A DNA stretch of 64,000 bases from Methylobacterium ajmalii. GTDB lineage: Bacteria > Pseudomonadota > Alphaproteobacteria > Rhizobiales > Beijerinckiaceae. The DNA lies in contig NZ_JACWCT010000103.1 in the NCBI RefSeq assembly GCF_016613415.1, forward strand, positions 1 through 64,000. Reading direction: 5' to 3'. The notes under the pieces are model-generated. The model was not told where the DNA came from. It searched no databases and saw only the letters and a program-made list of their open reading frames with translations. A program made the translations under genes and the position numbers. Of the stretch, positions 18,392 to 27,520 are shown one piece after another (within the stretch, counting starts at the first letter, position 1; every line of letters starts with the position of its first letter).

Positions 18392-18948
18392 CCCTCGGCG
18401 GCCCGCCGCGGCCACATCCGCCCCAGCACCTCGTCGCGCCGGATCCAGGCGTGCCAGGCCACCGCCAGGACGTGGAGGGCGAGCACGATCCCGACGGCCC
18501 AGGCGATCCAGTAATGCGCGGTGTAGCCGGCGAGCGACAGGGCCTTGTCGACCGGCACGAGGCGCGGGAACGAGAACGCGCCGAACCACGGCAGGCCGTA
18601 GCCCCCGGCCGCCGAGTAGACGTAGCCGCTGACCGGCAGGAGCAGCATCAGGGCGTAGAGGCTCCAATGCGCGGCCTTCGCGGCGAGATGGGCGGAGCGG
18701 GAGGGCGGCGCGCGGTAGGCCGGCTCGCCGGCGACGAGCCGGTAGACGAAGCGCAAGGGCAGGAGCAGCAGCACCGTCAGGCCGATCGATTTGTGGATGT
18801 CCAGGATCTCGCGCCGCGGCGAGGTGCCGGGCACCTGCCAGGCGGCGTAGAGCCCCAAGGCCAAAGCCACCAGGATCAGGGCCGCCATCAGCCAGTGGAA
18901 GCCGCGCTGGGTGCGGTCGTAGGTGTGGGGATCGCGGGCCCGGGCCAT
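18388..18948 (-). CDS. Cytochrome b561 family membrane protein
   Basis: The 186-aa protein has four membrane helices with the family's heme-coordinating histidines: R-G-F-H-W-L near the N-terminus, D-I-H-K-S-I-G in helix 2, and A-L-H-V-L-A-V-A-W-H in helix 4. Prokaryotic b561 proteins oxidise quinol and can pass electrons to superoxide or periplasmic acceptors. I chose ATG 18948 (M-A-R-A-R-D-P-H); longer versions of the frame have no family similarity. It is followed by the overlapping P-loop gene. Confidence 0.88.
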   Translation of the reverse strand: MARARDPHTYDRTQRGFHWLMAALILVALALGLYAAWQVPGTSPRREILDIHKSIGLTVLLLLPLRFVYRLVAGEPAYRAPPSRSAHLAAKAAHWSLYALMLLLPVSGYVYSAAGGYGLPWFGAFSFPRLVPVDKALSLAGYTAHYWIAWAVGIVLALHVLAVAWHAWIRRDEVLGRMWPRRAAEG

Positions 18949-19139
18949 GGTCGTCTCTAGCGTCCGTCGTCGTATGGCCGAGCTGTCGCGCCCGATCGGG
19001 GCGCGAGCGCGGCGGGTTCGTTTCGCGACCGTCACCGGGTGCGGGGCGGGCCCGGTTGCAACGCGGCGGCGCCCGGGACATATCAGGAACACCCCACGCA
19101 GGCCGGCGCGGCCCGAAAAACCCCGGAGATCCGCCGCCG

Positions 19140-20594
19140 ATGGCGAAGAACCACCAGACCTTCGCCTGCCAGTCCTGCGGCGCGGTCTACAACCGCTGGC
19201 GCGGGCGCTGCGAGGCCTGCAACGGCTGGAACACGATCGTCGAGGAGACCGGCGCGGGAAGCCCGGTCTCCGGCCCGGTCGCGACCCGGCCGAGCCGGGC
19301 GCGAGGAAGAATCTTTCCGCTCGAAGGCCTGACCGGCGAGGTCAAGGAGGCACCCCGCACCTCGTCGGGCATCGCCGAGCTCGACCGGGTGACGGGCGGC
19401 GGCTTCGTGCGCGGCTCGGTGATCCTGCTCGGGGGCGACCCGGGCATCGGCAAGTCGACGCTCCTCATGCAGGCCTCCGCGGCACTCGCCAAGCGGGGCG
19501 AGCGCGTCGCCTACATCTCGGGCGAGGAGGCGGTGGGCCAGGTGCGGCTGCGGGCCGAGCGGCTCGGGCTGGCGAGCGCCCCCGTCGAGCTCGCCGCCGA
19601 GACCAACGTCGAGGACATCATCGCCACCCTGAGCCAGGGCAAGCCGCCGGCGCTCGCCATCATCGACTCGATCCAGACGATGTGGACCGAGACGGTGGAA
19701 TCGGCCCCCGGCACCGTGACCCAGGTCCGCGGCTCGGCCCAGAGCCTGATCCGCTTCGCCAAGACGTCGGGCACCGCCGTGATCCTGGTCGGCCACGTCA
19801 CCAAGGACGGGCAGATCGCCGGCCCCCGCGTCGTCGAGCACATGGTCGACGCGGTCGCCTCGTTCGAGGGCGACCAGGGCCACCATTTCCGCATCCTGCG
19901 GGCGGTGAAGAACCGCTTCGGCCCCACCGACGAGATCGGGGTGTTCGAGATGACCGATGGGGGCTTGGCCGAGGTGCCGAACCCCTCGGCCCTCTTTCTC
20001 GCCGGGCGCGACCTCGCGGCGCCGGGCACCGCGGTCTTCGCCGGGATGGAGGGCACGCGCCCGCTGCTGGTCGAGATCCAGGCCCTGGTGGCGCCCTCCG
20101 CGCTCGGCATGCCGCGGCGCGCGGTGGTGGGCTGGGACCCCAACCGCCTCTCGATGGTGCTGGCGGTGCTGGAGGCCCATGGCGGCATCCGGCTGGGCGG
20201 CCACGACGTCTACCTCAACGTCGCGGGGGGCTTACGCATCAGCGAGCCCGCCGCCGACCTCGCGGTGGCGGCGGCCCTCGTCTCGTCGCTGTCGGGCGCG
20301 GCGCTGCCGTCGGACGCGGTGTATTTCGGCGAGGTCGGCCTGTCGGGGGCGGTCCGCCCGGTGGCGCAGGCGCCGGCGCGGCTCAAGGAGGCGCAGAAGC
20401 TCGGTTTCGCCAAGGCGCTGATGCCGCTGGGCCGGGAGGGCGCCGGGCGCGACGGGTCCGGGATGGGTTTTCCGGCGGAGTCGCTTCGCCACATCGCCGA
20501 TCTCGTCGCCGGGGTCGCCGCCAGCGGCAAGCCGGTTCGGGGCGGGCGGCGGCCCCAGCAGCGGCTGCCGGCCTATGACGACGAGGATGTCTGA
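19140..20594 (+). CDS. radA: DNA repair protein RadA
   Basis: The 484-aa protein has the full RadA architecture. It starts with a C4 zinc finger (Cys10, Cys13, Cys24, Cys27) and has a RecA-like ATPase with Walker A at residues 98-107 (G-G-D-P-G-I-G-K-S-T). The RadA-specific K-N-R-F-G-P-T-D motif follows, then a C-terminal Lon-like domain (A-V-V-G-W-D-P-N-R). RadA is a branch-migration helicase in recombination repair. It begins a same-strand run radA-cvpA-purF. Confidence 0.95.
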   Translation: MAKNHQTFACQSCGAVYNRWRGRCEACNGWNTIVEETGAGSPVSGPVATRPSRARGRIFPLEGLTGEVKEAPRTSSGIAELDRVTGGGFVRGSVILLGGDPGIGKSTLLMQASAALAKRGERVAYISGEEAVGQVRLRAERLGLASAPVELAAETNVEDIIATLSQGKPPALAIIDSIQTMWTETVESAPGTVTQVRGSAQSLIRFAKTSGTAVILVGHVTKDGQIAGPRVVEHMVDAVASFEGDQGHHFRILRAVKNRFGPTDEIGVFEMTDGGLAEVPNPSALFLAGRDLAAPGTAVFAGMEGTRPLLVEIQALVAPSALGMPRRAVVGWDPNRLSMVLAVLEAHGGIRLGGHDVYLNVAGGLRISEPAADLAVAAALVSSLSGAALPSDAVYFGEVGLSGAVRPVAQAPARLKEAQKLGFAKALMPLGREGAGRDGSGMGFPAESLRHIADLVAGVAASGKPVRGGRRPQQRLPAYDDEDV

Positions 20595-20635
20595 GAGCCT
20601 GCTTGACGGGCCATACCACTCTCGCACCCTCCAAC

Positions 20636-20671
20636 GTCATCCTGGGGCCGCGAAGCGGAACCCGGGATGAC
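20636..20671. repeat. Palindromic element after radA
   Basis: GTCATCCTGGG (20636-20646) pairs with CCCGGGATGAC (20661-20671) with one mismatch around CCGCGAAGCGG, giving a strong foldback. A second hairpin follows at 20761-20789 (CCCTGCC GAG GGCAGGG flanked by GTCA/TGAC). Together they fill most of the 284-bp gap between radA and cvpA. Either could terminate radA transcription. The first has the look of a dispersed extragenic palindrome. Confidence 0.5.
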
Positions 20672-20878
20672 GAGGTGAGGTGGCGAGGCCAGCGCCGGAC
20701 CGACTGGAGCGGACCACCATACAGACTCTGACAGAGGCGGAGGGCATCGCGCCGCGCCGCGTCACCGGCCCTGCCGAGGGCAGGGTGACGGATTGGCTCG
20801 GGCAGCGTATACAACGCCGGCGGTGCCGGGCAGCCGCGACCCGAGCCAACGCTCCCGCCCCCGAACCTGTTCCTGCCA

Positions 20879-21472
20879 ATGCCGTTCTCCGTTCTCGATC
20901 TCGTCGTGCTGGGCGTCGTCGTCATCTCCGCGCTGCTCGCGGCGGTGCGGGGCTTCACCCGCGAGGTTCTGGCGATCGTGGCCTGGGTCGCGGCGGCGGG
21001 CCTCGCCTGGACCCTGCACCCGCTGCTGCTGCCGACCGTGAAGCAGCACGTCTCCAGCGACACCGTCTCGCTGGTGGTGTCGATCGCCGCGATCTTCCTC
21101 GTCACCCTGCTGGTGGTCTCGGTGATCACCGTGAAGATCTCGGACCTGATCCTCGATTCGCGCATCGGCGCGGTCGACCGCAGCCTCGGCCTCGCCTTCG
21201 GGGCCGGGCGCGGCTTCCTGATCTGCGTCATCGGCTGGGTCTTCCTGGCCTGGCTCGTCCAGGGCAAGGTGCCGGACTGGGCCCAGCAGGCCCGCAGCCG
21301 CGAGATCCTCGAGAACAGCGGCCAGAAGCTGGTGGCGATGCTGCCGGACAACCCGGAGGGCCTGCTCAAGCAGTTCCGCAAGCCCAAGCCCGAGGTCGAT
21401 CCCGGCACCGACGCCCCGGCGGAGGCCGACACGCCGCCCCAGCGCCGCACCGATGCGAGCCCCCGGCGCTGA
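20879..21472 (+). CDS. cvpA: CvpA family membrane protein
   Basis: The 197-aa protein has four membrane helices in its first 150 residues and the CvpA pattern (L-D-L-V-V-L-G near the start, R-G-F-T-R-E-V-L, D-R-S-L-G-L-A-F-G-A-G-R-G). Its C-terminal 45 residues are hydrophilic and Pro-rich. CvpA supports envelope integrity and, in E. coli, colicin V production. It precedes purF, as in many proteobacteria, which strengthens both calls. Confidence 0.92.
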   Translation: MPFSVLDLVVLGVVVISALLAAVRGFTREVLAIVAWVAAAGLAWTLHPLLLPTVKQHVSSDTVSLVVSIAAIFLVTLLVVSVITVKISDLILDSRIGAVDRSLGLAFGAGRGFLICVIGWVFLAWLVQGKVPDWAQQARSREILENSGQKLVAMLPDNPEGLLKQFRKPKPEVDPGTDAPAEADTPPQRRTDASPRR

Positions 21473-21749
21473 GACCGCGCACGAAGGACACACCCCGCCA
21501 AGGACGCCCGACCGGCGTCCTTTGCATGTGAGGTAAGCCCCGCAACGCACCTTTGACGCCTTGGTTCCGCCGAAGGCAGCGATTACATAGCCGGCGGCGA
21601 GGCAAACGATCGGACGCAACGCATCGGATGCGGGCGGTCCGGTTCCTGCTTCGCTCGAGGCGAATCAGGCCCGCGCGGCGACCGTCACGGGACGCGCGGG
21701 GTCGGCGAGGCGAGGCCGTGCGGTGACCGGCCACCAGGGGCTTCTCATC

Positions 21750-23252
21750 ATGTCAGCACGCAGCGAAACCTTCCGGGGCGCTCCCGGGACGAGCGAGGCG
21801 TTCGGCGGCGATCTCGACCTCGACGGCGACACCCTGCGCGAGGAATGCGGCGTCTTCGGCATCTACGGCCATCCGGATGCCGCCGCGATCGTGGCGCTCG
21901 GCCTCCACGCCCTGCAGCATCGCGGCCAGGAGGCGGCCGGCATCGTGTCGTTCGACGGCCGGGTGTTCCACTCCGAGCGCCGCATGGGCCTCGTCGGCGA
22001 CTCGTTCTCCGACCTCGCCACGATCGAGCGCCTGAAGGGCGAGACCGCGATCGGCCACGTCCGCTACTCGACCACCGGCGAGACGATCCTGCGCAACGTG
22101 CAGCCGCTCTTCGCCGAGCTCGAGACCGGCGGCCTCTCGGTCGCCCATAACGGCAACCTGACCAACGGCCTGTTGCTGCGCCGCCAGCTCGTGCGCGACG
22201 GCGCGATCTGCCAGTCGACCTCCGACACCGAGGCGATCCTCCACCTCGTCGCCCGCTCGCGCCACGTCCGCATCGTCGACCGGGTGATGGACGCGCTGCG
22301 CCAGATCGAGGGCGCCTACGCCCTCGTGATGATGACGAACAAGAAGCTGATCGGCGCCCGCGATCCGCTGGGCATCCGCCCGCTGGTGCTCGGCGAGCTC
22401 GACGGCCGCTACATCCTCGCCTCCGAGACCTGCGCCCTCGACATCATCGGCGCCCGCTTCGTGCGCGACGTCGAGAACGGCGAGATGGTGGTGATCTCGG
22501 AAGACGGCATCGAGTCGATCCGCTTCGCCCGGGCGCAGCCGCTCCGCCCCTGCATCTTCGAGTACATCTACTTCGCCCGGCCCGATTCGACCGTGAACGG
22601 CAAGAGCGTCTACGCCGTGCGCAAGAACATCGGCCTGGAGCTCGCCAAGGAATCGCCGGCCGAGGCCGACATCGTCATCCCGGTGCCGGATTCCGGCGTG
22701 CCGGCGGCGCTCGGCTACGCCCAGCAGACCGGGCTGCCCTACGAGCTCGGCATCATCCGCAACCACTATGTCGGCCGCACCTTCATCCAGCCGACCCAGT
22801 CGGTGCGCGAGCTCGGCGTGCGGATGAAGCACTCGGCCAACCGCGCCGCGGTCGAGGGCAAGCGCATCGTGCTCGTCGACGACAGCCTGGTGCGCGGCAC
22901 CACCTCGGTGAAGATCGTGCGGATGATGCGCGAGGCCGGCGCCCGCGAGGTGCATTTCCGCATCGCCTCGCCGCCGATCACCCACCCGGACTTCTACGGC
23001 ATCGACACGCCGGAGAAGGAGAAGCTGCTCGCCGCCACCCACGACCTCGAGAGCATGCGCGCGTATATCGGCGCCGACTCGCTCGCCTTCCTGTCGATCG
23101 AGGGGCTCTACCGGGCGATGGGCGAGGAGCGCCGGGACGCGGCCTGCCCGCAATACACCGACCACTGCTTCACCGGCGACTACCCGACGGCGCTGACCGA
23201 CCTCGCGGTCGCCTCGCCGCGCCGCATGGCGCTCCTCGCCGAGGCCGACTGA
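21750..23252 (+). CDS. purF: Amidophosphoribosyltransferase (PurF)
   Basis: The 500-aa protein catalyses the first step of purine synthesis (PRPP plus glutamine to phosphoribosylamine). A 32-residue propeptide precedes the catalytic Cys33 (E-E-C-G-V-F-G), so maturation by cleavage is expected. The PRPP-binding motif is I-V-L-V-D-D-S-L-V-R-G-T-T. Compared with the iron-sulfur enzymes as I remember them, one ligand position reads Asp (H-P-D-F-Y-G-I-D) and the C-terminal Cys-x-x-Cys is reduced to T-D-H-C-F-T-G, so a 4Fe-4S cluster is doubtful. ATG 21750 lies 9 nt after AGGGG; the frame also opens at 21723. Confidence 0.95.
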   Translation: MSARSETFRGAPGTSEAFGGDLDLDGDTLREECGVFGIYGHPDAAAIVALGLHALQHRGQEAAGIVSFDGRVFHSERRMGLVGDSFSDLATIERLKGETAIGHVRYSTTGETILRNVQPLFAELETGGLSVAHNGNLTNGLLLRRQLVRDGAICQSTSDTEAILHLVARSRHVRIVDRVMDALRQIEGAYALVMMTNKKLIGARDPLGIRPLVLGELDGRYILASETCALDIIGARFVRDVENGEMVVISEDGIESIRFARAQPLRPCIFEYIYFARPDSTVNGKSVYAVRKNIGLELAKESPAEADIVIPVPDSGVPAALGYAQQTGLPYELGIIRNHYVGRTFIQPTQSVRELGVRMKHSANRAAVEGKRIVLVDDSLVRGTTSVKIVRMMREAGAREVHFRIASPPITHPDFYGIDTPEKEKLLAATHDLESMRAYIGADSLAFLSIEGLYRAMGEERRDAACPQYTDHCFTGDYPTALTDLAVASPRRMALLAEAD

Positions 23253-23331
23253 GCCCGAGGCGGCCGAATCCGAGGCGGTCCTCCCGGGGGAGGCCGCCGC
23301 CAAGCCGATCGATCCCGAGCCGACCGACCCG

Positions 23332-24090
23332 ATGACCGACACCCCTCTCGCCCACAAATCCCTCGCGGATCGCATCGCGGTCGTCACCGGGGCCTCGCGC
23401 GGCATCGGCCGCGCGGCGGCCCTGGCGCTCGCCGAGGCCGGCGCCCACGTGATCGCGGTCGCCCGCACGCAAGGCGCGCTCGAGGAGCTCGACGACGCCG
23501 TGCGGGCGGCGGGCGGCTCGGCCACCCTCGTCCCCCTCGACCTGTGCGACTACGACGCGATCGACCGCCTCGGGGCGGCGATCAACGAACGCTGGGGCCG
23601 GCTCGACATCCTCGTCGGCAATGCCGGCGTGCTCGGCAAGCTGATGCCGCTCGGCCACATCGACCCCAAGGTCTGGGCGAACGTGATGGACGTCAACGTC
23701 ACGGCGAACTGGCGCCTGATCCGCTCCCTCGACCCTCTCCTGCGCCGCTCCGATGCGGGGCGGGCGGTGTTCGTCAGTTCCGGCGCGGCCTCGTCGTGCC
23801 GGGCCTATTGGGGGCCGTACGCGGTGTCGAAGGCGGCGCTGGAAGCGCTGGTGCGGACCTACGCGGCCGAGACCGAGACCACGGCGGTGCGGGCCATGCT
23901 GCTCAATCCCGGCCCCTTGCGCACCGCGATGCGCAAGGCCGCGATGCCGGGCGAGGACCCGGAGACGCTGCGCACCCCGGAGGAGCTGGCACCCCACATC
24001 GTGCGGCTGGCAAGCCCGGACTGGACCGGGAGCGGCACCATCTTCGACTTCCCGACCGGCCGCGTCCTGACGCCGCAGAAGCCGGCCTGA
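23332..24090 (+). CDS. Short-chain dehydrogenase/reductase
   Basis: The 252-aa classical SDR has T-G-A-S-R-G-I-G (cofactor), N-A-G, an S-S-G-A-A-S-S active-site serine stretch and Y-A-V-S-K. The Arg after the first glycines and R-T-Q-G after beta-2 suggest NADP(H). The substrate is not deducible. It lies 79 bp after purF on the same strand and may be read through from it. Confidence 0.88.
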   Translation: MTDTPLAHKSLADRIAVVTGASRGIGRAAALALAEAGAHVIAVARTQGALEELDDAVRAAGGSATLVPLDLCDYDAIDRLGAAINERWGRLDILVGNAGVLGKLMPLGHIDPKVWANVMDVNVTANWRLIRSLDPLLRRSDAGRAVFVSSGAASSCRAYWGPYAVSKAALEALVRTYAAETETTAVRAMLLNPGPLRTAMRKAAMPGEDPETLRTPEELAPHIVRLASPDWTGSGTIFDFPTGRVLTPQKPA

Positions 24091-24410
24091 CGAGAGTCGC
24101 CGATCGTCGGTGAGCCAATTCCGCTCCGACGAAGAGCCCGCCCGGCCCTCCGCCGGGCGAGCCGGCAGGTATGCCGCGCCGCACGGCCCGCGGGAGACCG
24201 TGCCCGTCACGCTCCGGCGGCGACGTCCTTGAGCCATCTGAACATTTATAGTTCATTTTACCAGTTGTCCGGCGCAGATCCTAGTACTGAATTTTTTCTT
24301 CTACCCGCAGCTGGGTTTAAGGTTGCATTAGCGGGCATGCCCGACACCCGATCGCAGGCATACCCGCCACCGGTGTCCCCGGGGCGGACCCGACGACGGA
24401 ACGGACGACC
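24091..24410. other. Intergenic region with AT-rich leader and a 12-bp palindrome
   Basis: This 320-bp gap precedes the GGDEF/EAL gene. Bases 24241-24330 are AT-rich relative to surroundings, as expected for a promoter. A perfect palindrome CGGGCATGCCCG at 24332-24343 is a candidate operator. A 61-codon open frame here (24229-24414) has a TTG start and no family features, so I do not call it a gene. Confidence 0.4.
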
Positions 24411-26498
24411 GTGACCGCAGATACCGATGTCCTGTACCGGCTGCTCGTCCAGGGGGTGACCGACTACGCGATCTACATGCTGGATCCGGCCGGTCGCGTG
24501 GTGAACTGGAATGCGGGCGCGGAGCGCGCCAAGCAGTACGCGGCCGCCGAGATCGTCGGCCGGCACTTCTCGTGCTTCTACGGCCCCGAGGACCGGGCGG
24601 CGGGGCTGCCGGAGGCCGGCCTGGACCGGGCCCGCGAGACCGGGCGCTTCGAGGCCCAGGGCTGGCGCTTCCGCCGCGACGGCACCTCGTTCTGGGCCGA
24701 CGTCGTGATCGACGCGATCCGGGACGAGGACGGGGCCCTGATCGGCTTCGCCAAGATCACCCGCGACCTGACCGAGACGCGCGAGCAGGACCTGCGGATC
24801 ATGGCCGCCAAGGAGGCGGCCGAGCGCCACCGCGACGAGCACCGCGCGATCTCCGCCTTCCTCGACAGCGTCATCGCGACCATCCCGTCGAGCGTCGTGG
24901 TCCAGGACGCGACGACCGGGCTGATCCGGCTCGCCAACCGGCAGGCCGAGCTGCTGCTGTGCCGCTGCACGGGCGAGCTGGTCGGCCGCCCGGCCGCGAC
25001 GGTGCTGCCTCCCCTCCTCGCCGCGCAGCTGCGGGCCGCCCTCGCGACGCCCGGCGCCACCCCGATGATCGAGGCCCCGGTCGACACCCCCTGGGGCCGC
25101 CGCACGCTGACGATGCGGGCCATGGCGATCGGCGAGGAGGGCGAGCCGCGCCACGCGCTCCTGGTGGCCGAGGACATCACCGACGAGCACGCGGCCCGCG
25201 TGCGGATCCACCACCTCGCCCATCACGACGGCCTGACGGGCCTGCCGAACCGGGAGCTGTTCCGGCAACGGCTCGGCGACGCCCTGTCGGCGCACGGCGC
25301 GGCCGAGACGGCGGTGCTCTGCCTCGACCTCGACGGCTTCAAGGGCGTCAACGACACGATGGGCCACCCGGCCGGCGACCAGATGCTGCGGGTCATCGCC
25401 CGGCGCCTCGAGGAGGCCTTGCGCCCGGGCGATACCCTGGCGCGGCTCGGCGGCGACGAGTTCGCGGTCGTCGCCCCCGTGCGGGGGGCCGCCGCGGAGG
25501 CCACCGCGCTGGCCGACCGGATGATCGCGGCGGCGCGCCGGCCGGTCGTGATCGACGGCCAGTCTTTCGCGCCCGGGGTCAGCATCGGCATCGCGCTCGC
25601 GCCCTCGGACGCCGCGAGCGCCGACGAGCTGCTGCGCTGCGGCGACCTCGCGCTCTACGAGGCCAAGCGGCTCGGGCGGGGCCGGCACGCGCGCTTCCAC
25701 GGCGCCCTCGAGGCCTCCGCGCGCTACCGCCGCCTGATCGAGACCGACCTGCGCGACGCGATCGCCCGGCGCGAGCTGGCGCTGCACTACCAGCCGATCG
25801 TGCGGGCGGAGGACGGCGAGACCGTCGGCTACGAGGCGCTGCTGCGCTGGCACCACCCGGTGCGCGGCCTGATCCCGCCCCTCGACTTCGTCCCGGTCGC
25901 CGAGGAGACCGGGATGATCGACGCGATCGGCGCCTTCGTGCTGAACGAGGCCTGCCGGGAGGCGAGCCGCTGGGGGAGCGGCCGGCGCGTCGCCGTCAAC
26001 CTGTCGCCGGCGCAGTTCCGCAACCCGGCGCTCGCCGCCGAGGTCGCCGCGGCGCTCGACGCCTCCGGCCTGCCCGCCGACCGGCTCGAGCTCGAGATCA
26101 CCGAATCGGTGCTCCTCGACGCCTCGTCGAACAACCTGACGACGCTCGGCCGGCTCAGGCGGCTCGGCGCCCGGATCGCGCTCGACGATTTCGGCACCGG
26201 CTACTCGTCCCTGAGCTACCTGTGCACGTTCCGCTTCGACAAGATCAAGATCGACCGGGCGTTCATCCGCGGGATCTGCGACAGCCGCGAGGCACTGGCG
26301 GTGGTGCGGGCGATCACCGGTCTCGGCCGCAGCCTCGGCATCGTGGTCACCGCGGAGGGCATCGAGACGCAAGAGCAGGCGGCCTGCCTGCGCCAAGAGG
26401 GCTGCACCCAGTTCCAGGGCTACCTGTACGGCAAGCCGGTGCCGGCGTCCGCGCTGGCGGAGGTCTCCGCCCAGCCCCGGGCGGGCACCGGATCGTAG
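24411..26498 (+). CDS. PAS-GGDEF-EAL cyclic-di-GMP turnover protein
   Basis: The 695-aa cytoplasmic protein begins at GTG 24411. A PAS domain (residues about 5-125, with N-W-N-A-G-A-E-R and R-R-D-G-T-S-F-W), a short coiled linker and a second PAS-like region (about 150-260) precede the diguanylate cyclase and phosphodiesterase domains. GGDEF is at 347-351 and EAL at 475-477; both are intact, as are D-D-F-G-T-G-Y-S-S and E-G-I-E-T. Net direction of c-di-GMP turnover cannot be told from sequence. No membrane helices. Confidence 0.93.
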   Translation: MTADTDVLYRLLVQGVTDYAIYMLDPAGRVVNWNAGAERAKQYAAAEIVGRHFSCFYGPEDRAAGLPEAGLDRARETGRFEAQGWRFRRDGTSFWADVVIDAIRDEDGALIGFAKITRDLTETREQDLRIMAAKEAAERHRDEHRAISAFLDSVIATIPSSVVVQDATTGLIRLANRQAELLLCRCTGELVGRPAATVLPPLLAAQLRAALATPGATPMIEAPVDTPWGRRTLTMRAMAIGEEGEPRHALLVAEDITDEHAARVRIHHLAHHDGLTGLPNRELFRQRLGDALSAHGAAETAVLCLDLDGFKGVNDTMGHPAGDQMLRVIARRLEEALRPGDTLARLGGDEFAVVAPVRGAAAEATALADRMIAAARRPVVIDGQSFAPGVSIGIALAPSDAASADELLRCGDLALYEAKRLGRGRHARFHGALEASARYRRLIETDLRDAIARRELALHYQPIVRAEDGETVGYEALLRWHHPVRGLIPPLDFVPVAEETGMIDAIGAFVLNEACREASRWGSGRRVAVNLSPAQFRNPALAAEVAAALDASGLPADRLELEITESVLLDASSNNLTTLGRLRRLGARIALDDFGTGYSSLSYLCTFRFDKIKIDRAFIRGICDSREALAVVRAITGLGRSLGIVVTAEGIETQEQAACLRQEGCTQFQGYLYGKPVPASALAEVSAQPRAGTGS

Positions 26499-26598
26499 GC
26501 CCCGGAACCGCGGAGTCCGGCTGGCCGGTGGCCGGCCGACGGGCTATCAGGCGGGGCGGAGCCCCGTCCGGGCCCGCGGCCGGGAGGGCGGAGAGCCG

Positions 26599-27003
26599 AT
26601 GATCGACGTGCGGGCGATGTGCGCCATCGGGCAGCGGGGCCAGCTCGGCCTCCACGGCCGGCTGCCCTGGGAGGGCAACACCGATCCGCTCTACGTCGAG
26701 GACGTGACGCGGTTCTTCGCGGTCACGCAGGGCCACGTGCTGATCGCCGGCCCGAAGACCATCGAGGCGGTGCCGGACTTCGCCTACCAGGACCGCACCA
26801 TCGCGATCATCCGCTCGCACGAGGATCCGCGGGCGGTGCTGGCGCGCTATCCCGGCCGGCGGATCTATGTCGGCGGCGGCATCGCGGTCTGGAACGTCTA
26901 CGCGCCGTTCATCCAGCAATGGGACATCACCCGCCTGCCCTACGACGGCGAGGCCGACCGCTGGTTCGACCCCGCCTGGCTGGTGGGGCGCGGGCGGGAC
27001 TGA
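26599..27003 (+). CDS. dmrA: Dihydromethanopterin reductase-like protein (DHFR fold)
   Basis: The 134-aa protein resembles dihydrofolate reductase (A-I-G-Q-R-G-Q-L-G-L-H-G-R-L-P-W, then V-L-I-A-G-P-K-T-I-E and Y-V-G-G-G-I-A-V-W) but is shorter than the usual 160 aa and lacks several folate-site residues. Methylobacterium extorquens has such a protein, DmrA, which reduces dihydromethanopterin to make the tetrahydromethanopterin cofactor used in formaldehyde oxidation. I recognise this pattern from memory, so the symbol is probable. ATG 26599 follows GGGAGGGCGGAG. A plain DHFR is the alternative. Confidence 0.75.
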   Translation: MIDVRAMCAIGQRGQLGLHGRLPWEGNTDPLYVEDVTRFFAVTQGHVLIAGPKTIEAVPDFAYQDRTIAIIRSHEDPRAVLARYPGRRIYVGGGIAVWNVYAPFIQQWDITRLPYDGEADRWFDPAWLVGRGRD

Positions 27004-27060
27004 GCCCGGCCCGGCAGGGCCACGAGCCTGCGACCCGGGTCGACCCGGCCCCGGAGGAGG

Positions 27061-27401
27061 GCTTGATCGGCTGGGCCTTCCTGCCCGACCGGATGGCGGC
27101 GGCGAGCCCCGGCCATCCGCGCCCGGCCGAGAGGGCGAGCGTCCCGGCGGTGGTGCCGGCGTTGTCGTCGCCGGCGACGATCCGCGACGCGGTGCGCGCC
27201 TGCCGGTCTCCCTCGTCGCAGACCCTCGCCGCCGGCCGGGTTGCCTCCTGGGGCGACGTCGCGGGACCGGAGATCGCCCTGTGGGCGCTCTACCCGTCGC
27301 GGCGGCTCCTCAGCGCACGGGTCTCGGCCTTCCCGGAACACCTGCGGGAGACGGTTCCGACGGGCGGGCGGGAGGAGCCGGCCGCCTTTCTCGATGCGTG
27401 A
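27061..27401 (+). pseudogene. Remnant of a LysR-family regulator (C-terminal part, frameshifted)
   Basis: Three stretches read like the effector-binding end of a LysR regulator but in alternating frames. They are I-R-D-A-V-R-A, then L-P-V-S-L-V-A-D one frame away, then L-A-A-G-R-V-A-S-W-G-D and A-L-W-A-L-Y-P-S-R-R-L-L-S-A-R-V-S-A-F back in the first frame. The last is the standard C-terminal strand-helix of LysR proteins. At least two indels lie between about 27185 and 27232, and no helix-turn-helix domain precedes it. It is therefore a decayed gene between dmrA and the chemoreceptor. Confidence 0.55.
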
Positions 27402-27430
27402 GGCGCGCTCGCGCCGCCTCGCTCCCCGGT

Positions 27431-27520
27431 GGTGAAGACGACTGACGCCGCCTGGATCCTCGAAGGTGAAGACGGCTCACGCCGCCTGGATCCTCGAAGG
27501 TGAAGACGGCTCACGCCGCC
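27431..27520. repeat. Tandem 34-bp repeat copying the chemoreceptor's 3' end
   Basis: Two full 34-bp units (27431-27464 and 27465-27498, two differences) and a 22-bp partial third (27499-27520) run head to tail. The third unit contains the stop codon of the minus-strand chemoreceptor gene (27511-27513), so the unit is a duplication of the gene's last codons plus its immediate 3' flank. Confidence 0.85.

Noticed and set aside
24229-24414. 61-codon ORF before the GGDEF/EAL gene
   Set aside because: TTG start, no Shine-Dalgarno, AT-rich promoter-like DNA, and overlap with the next gene's start.
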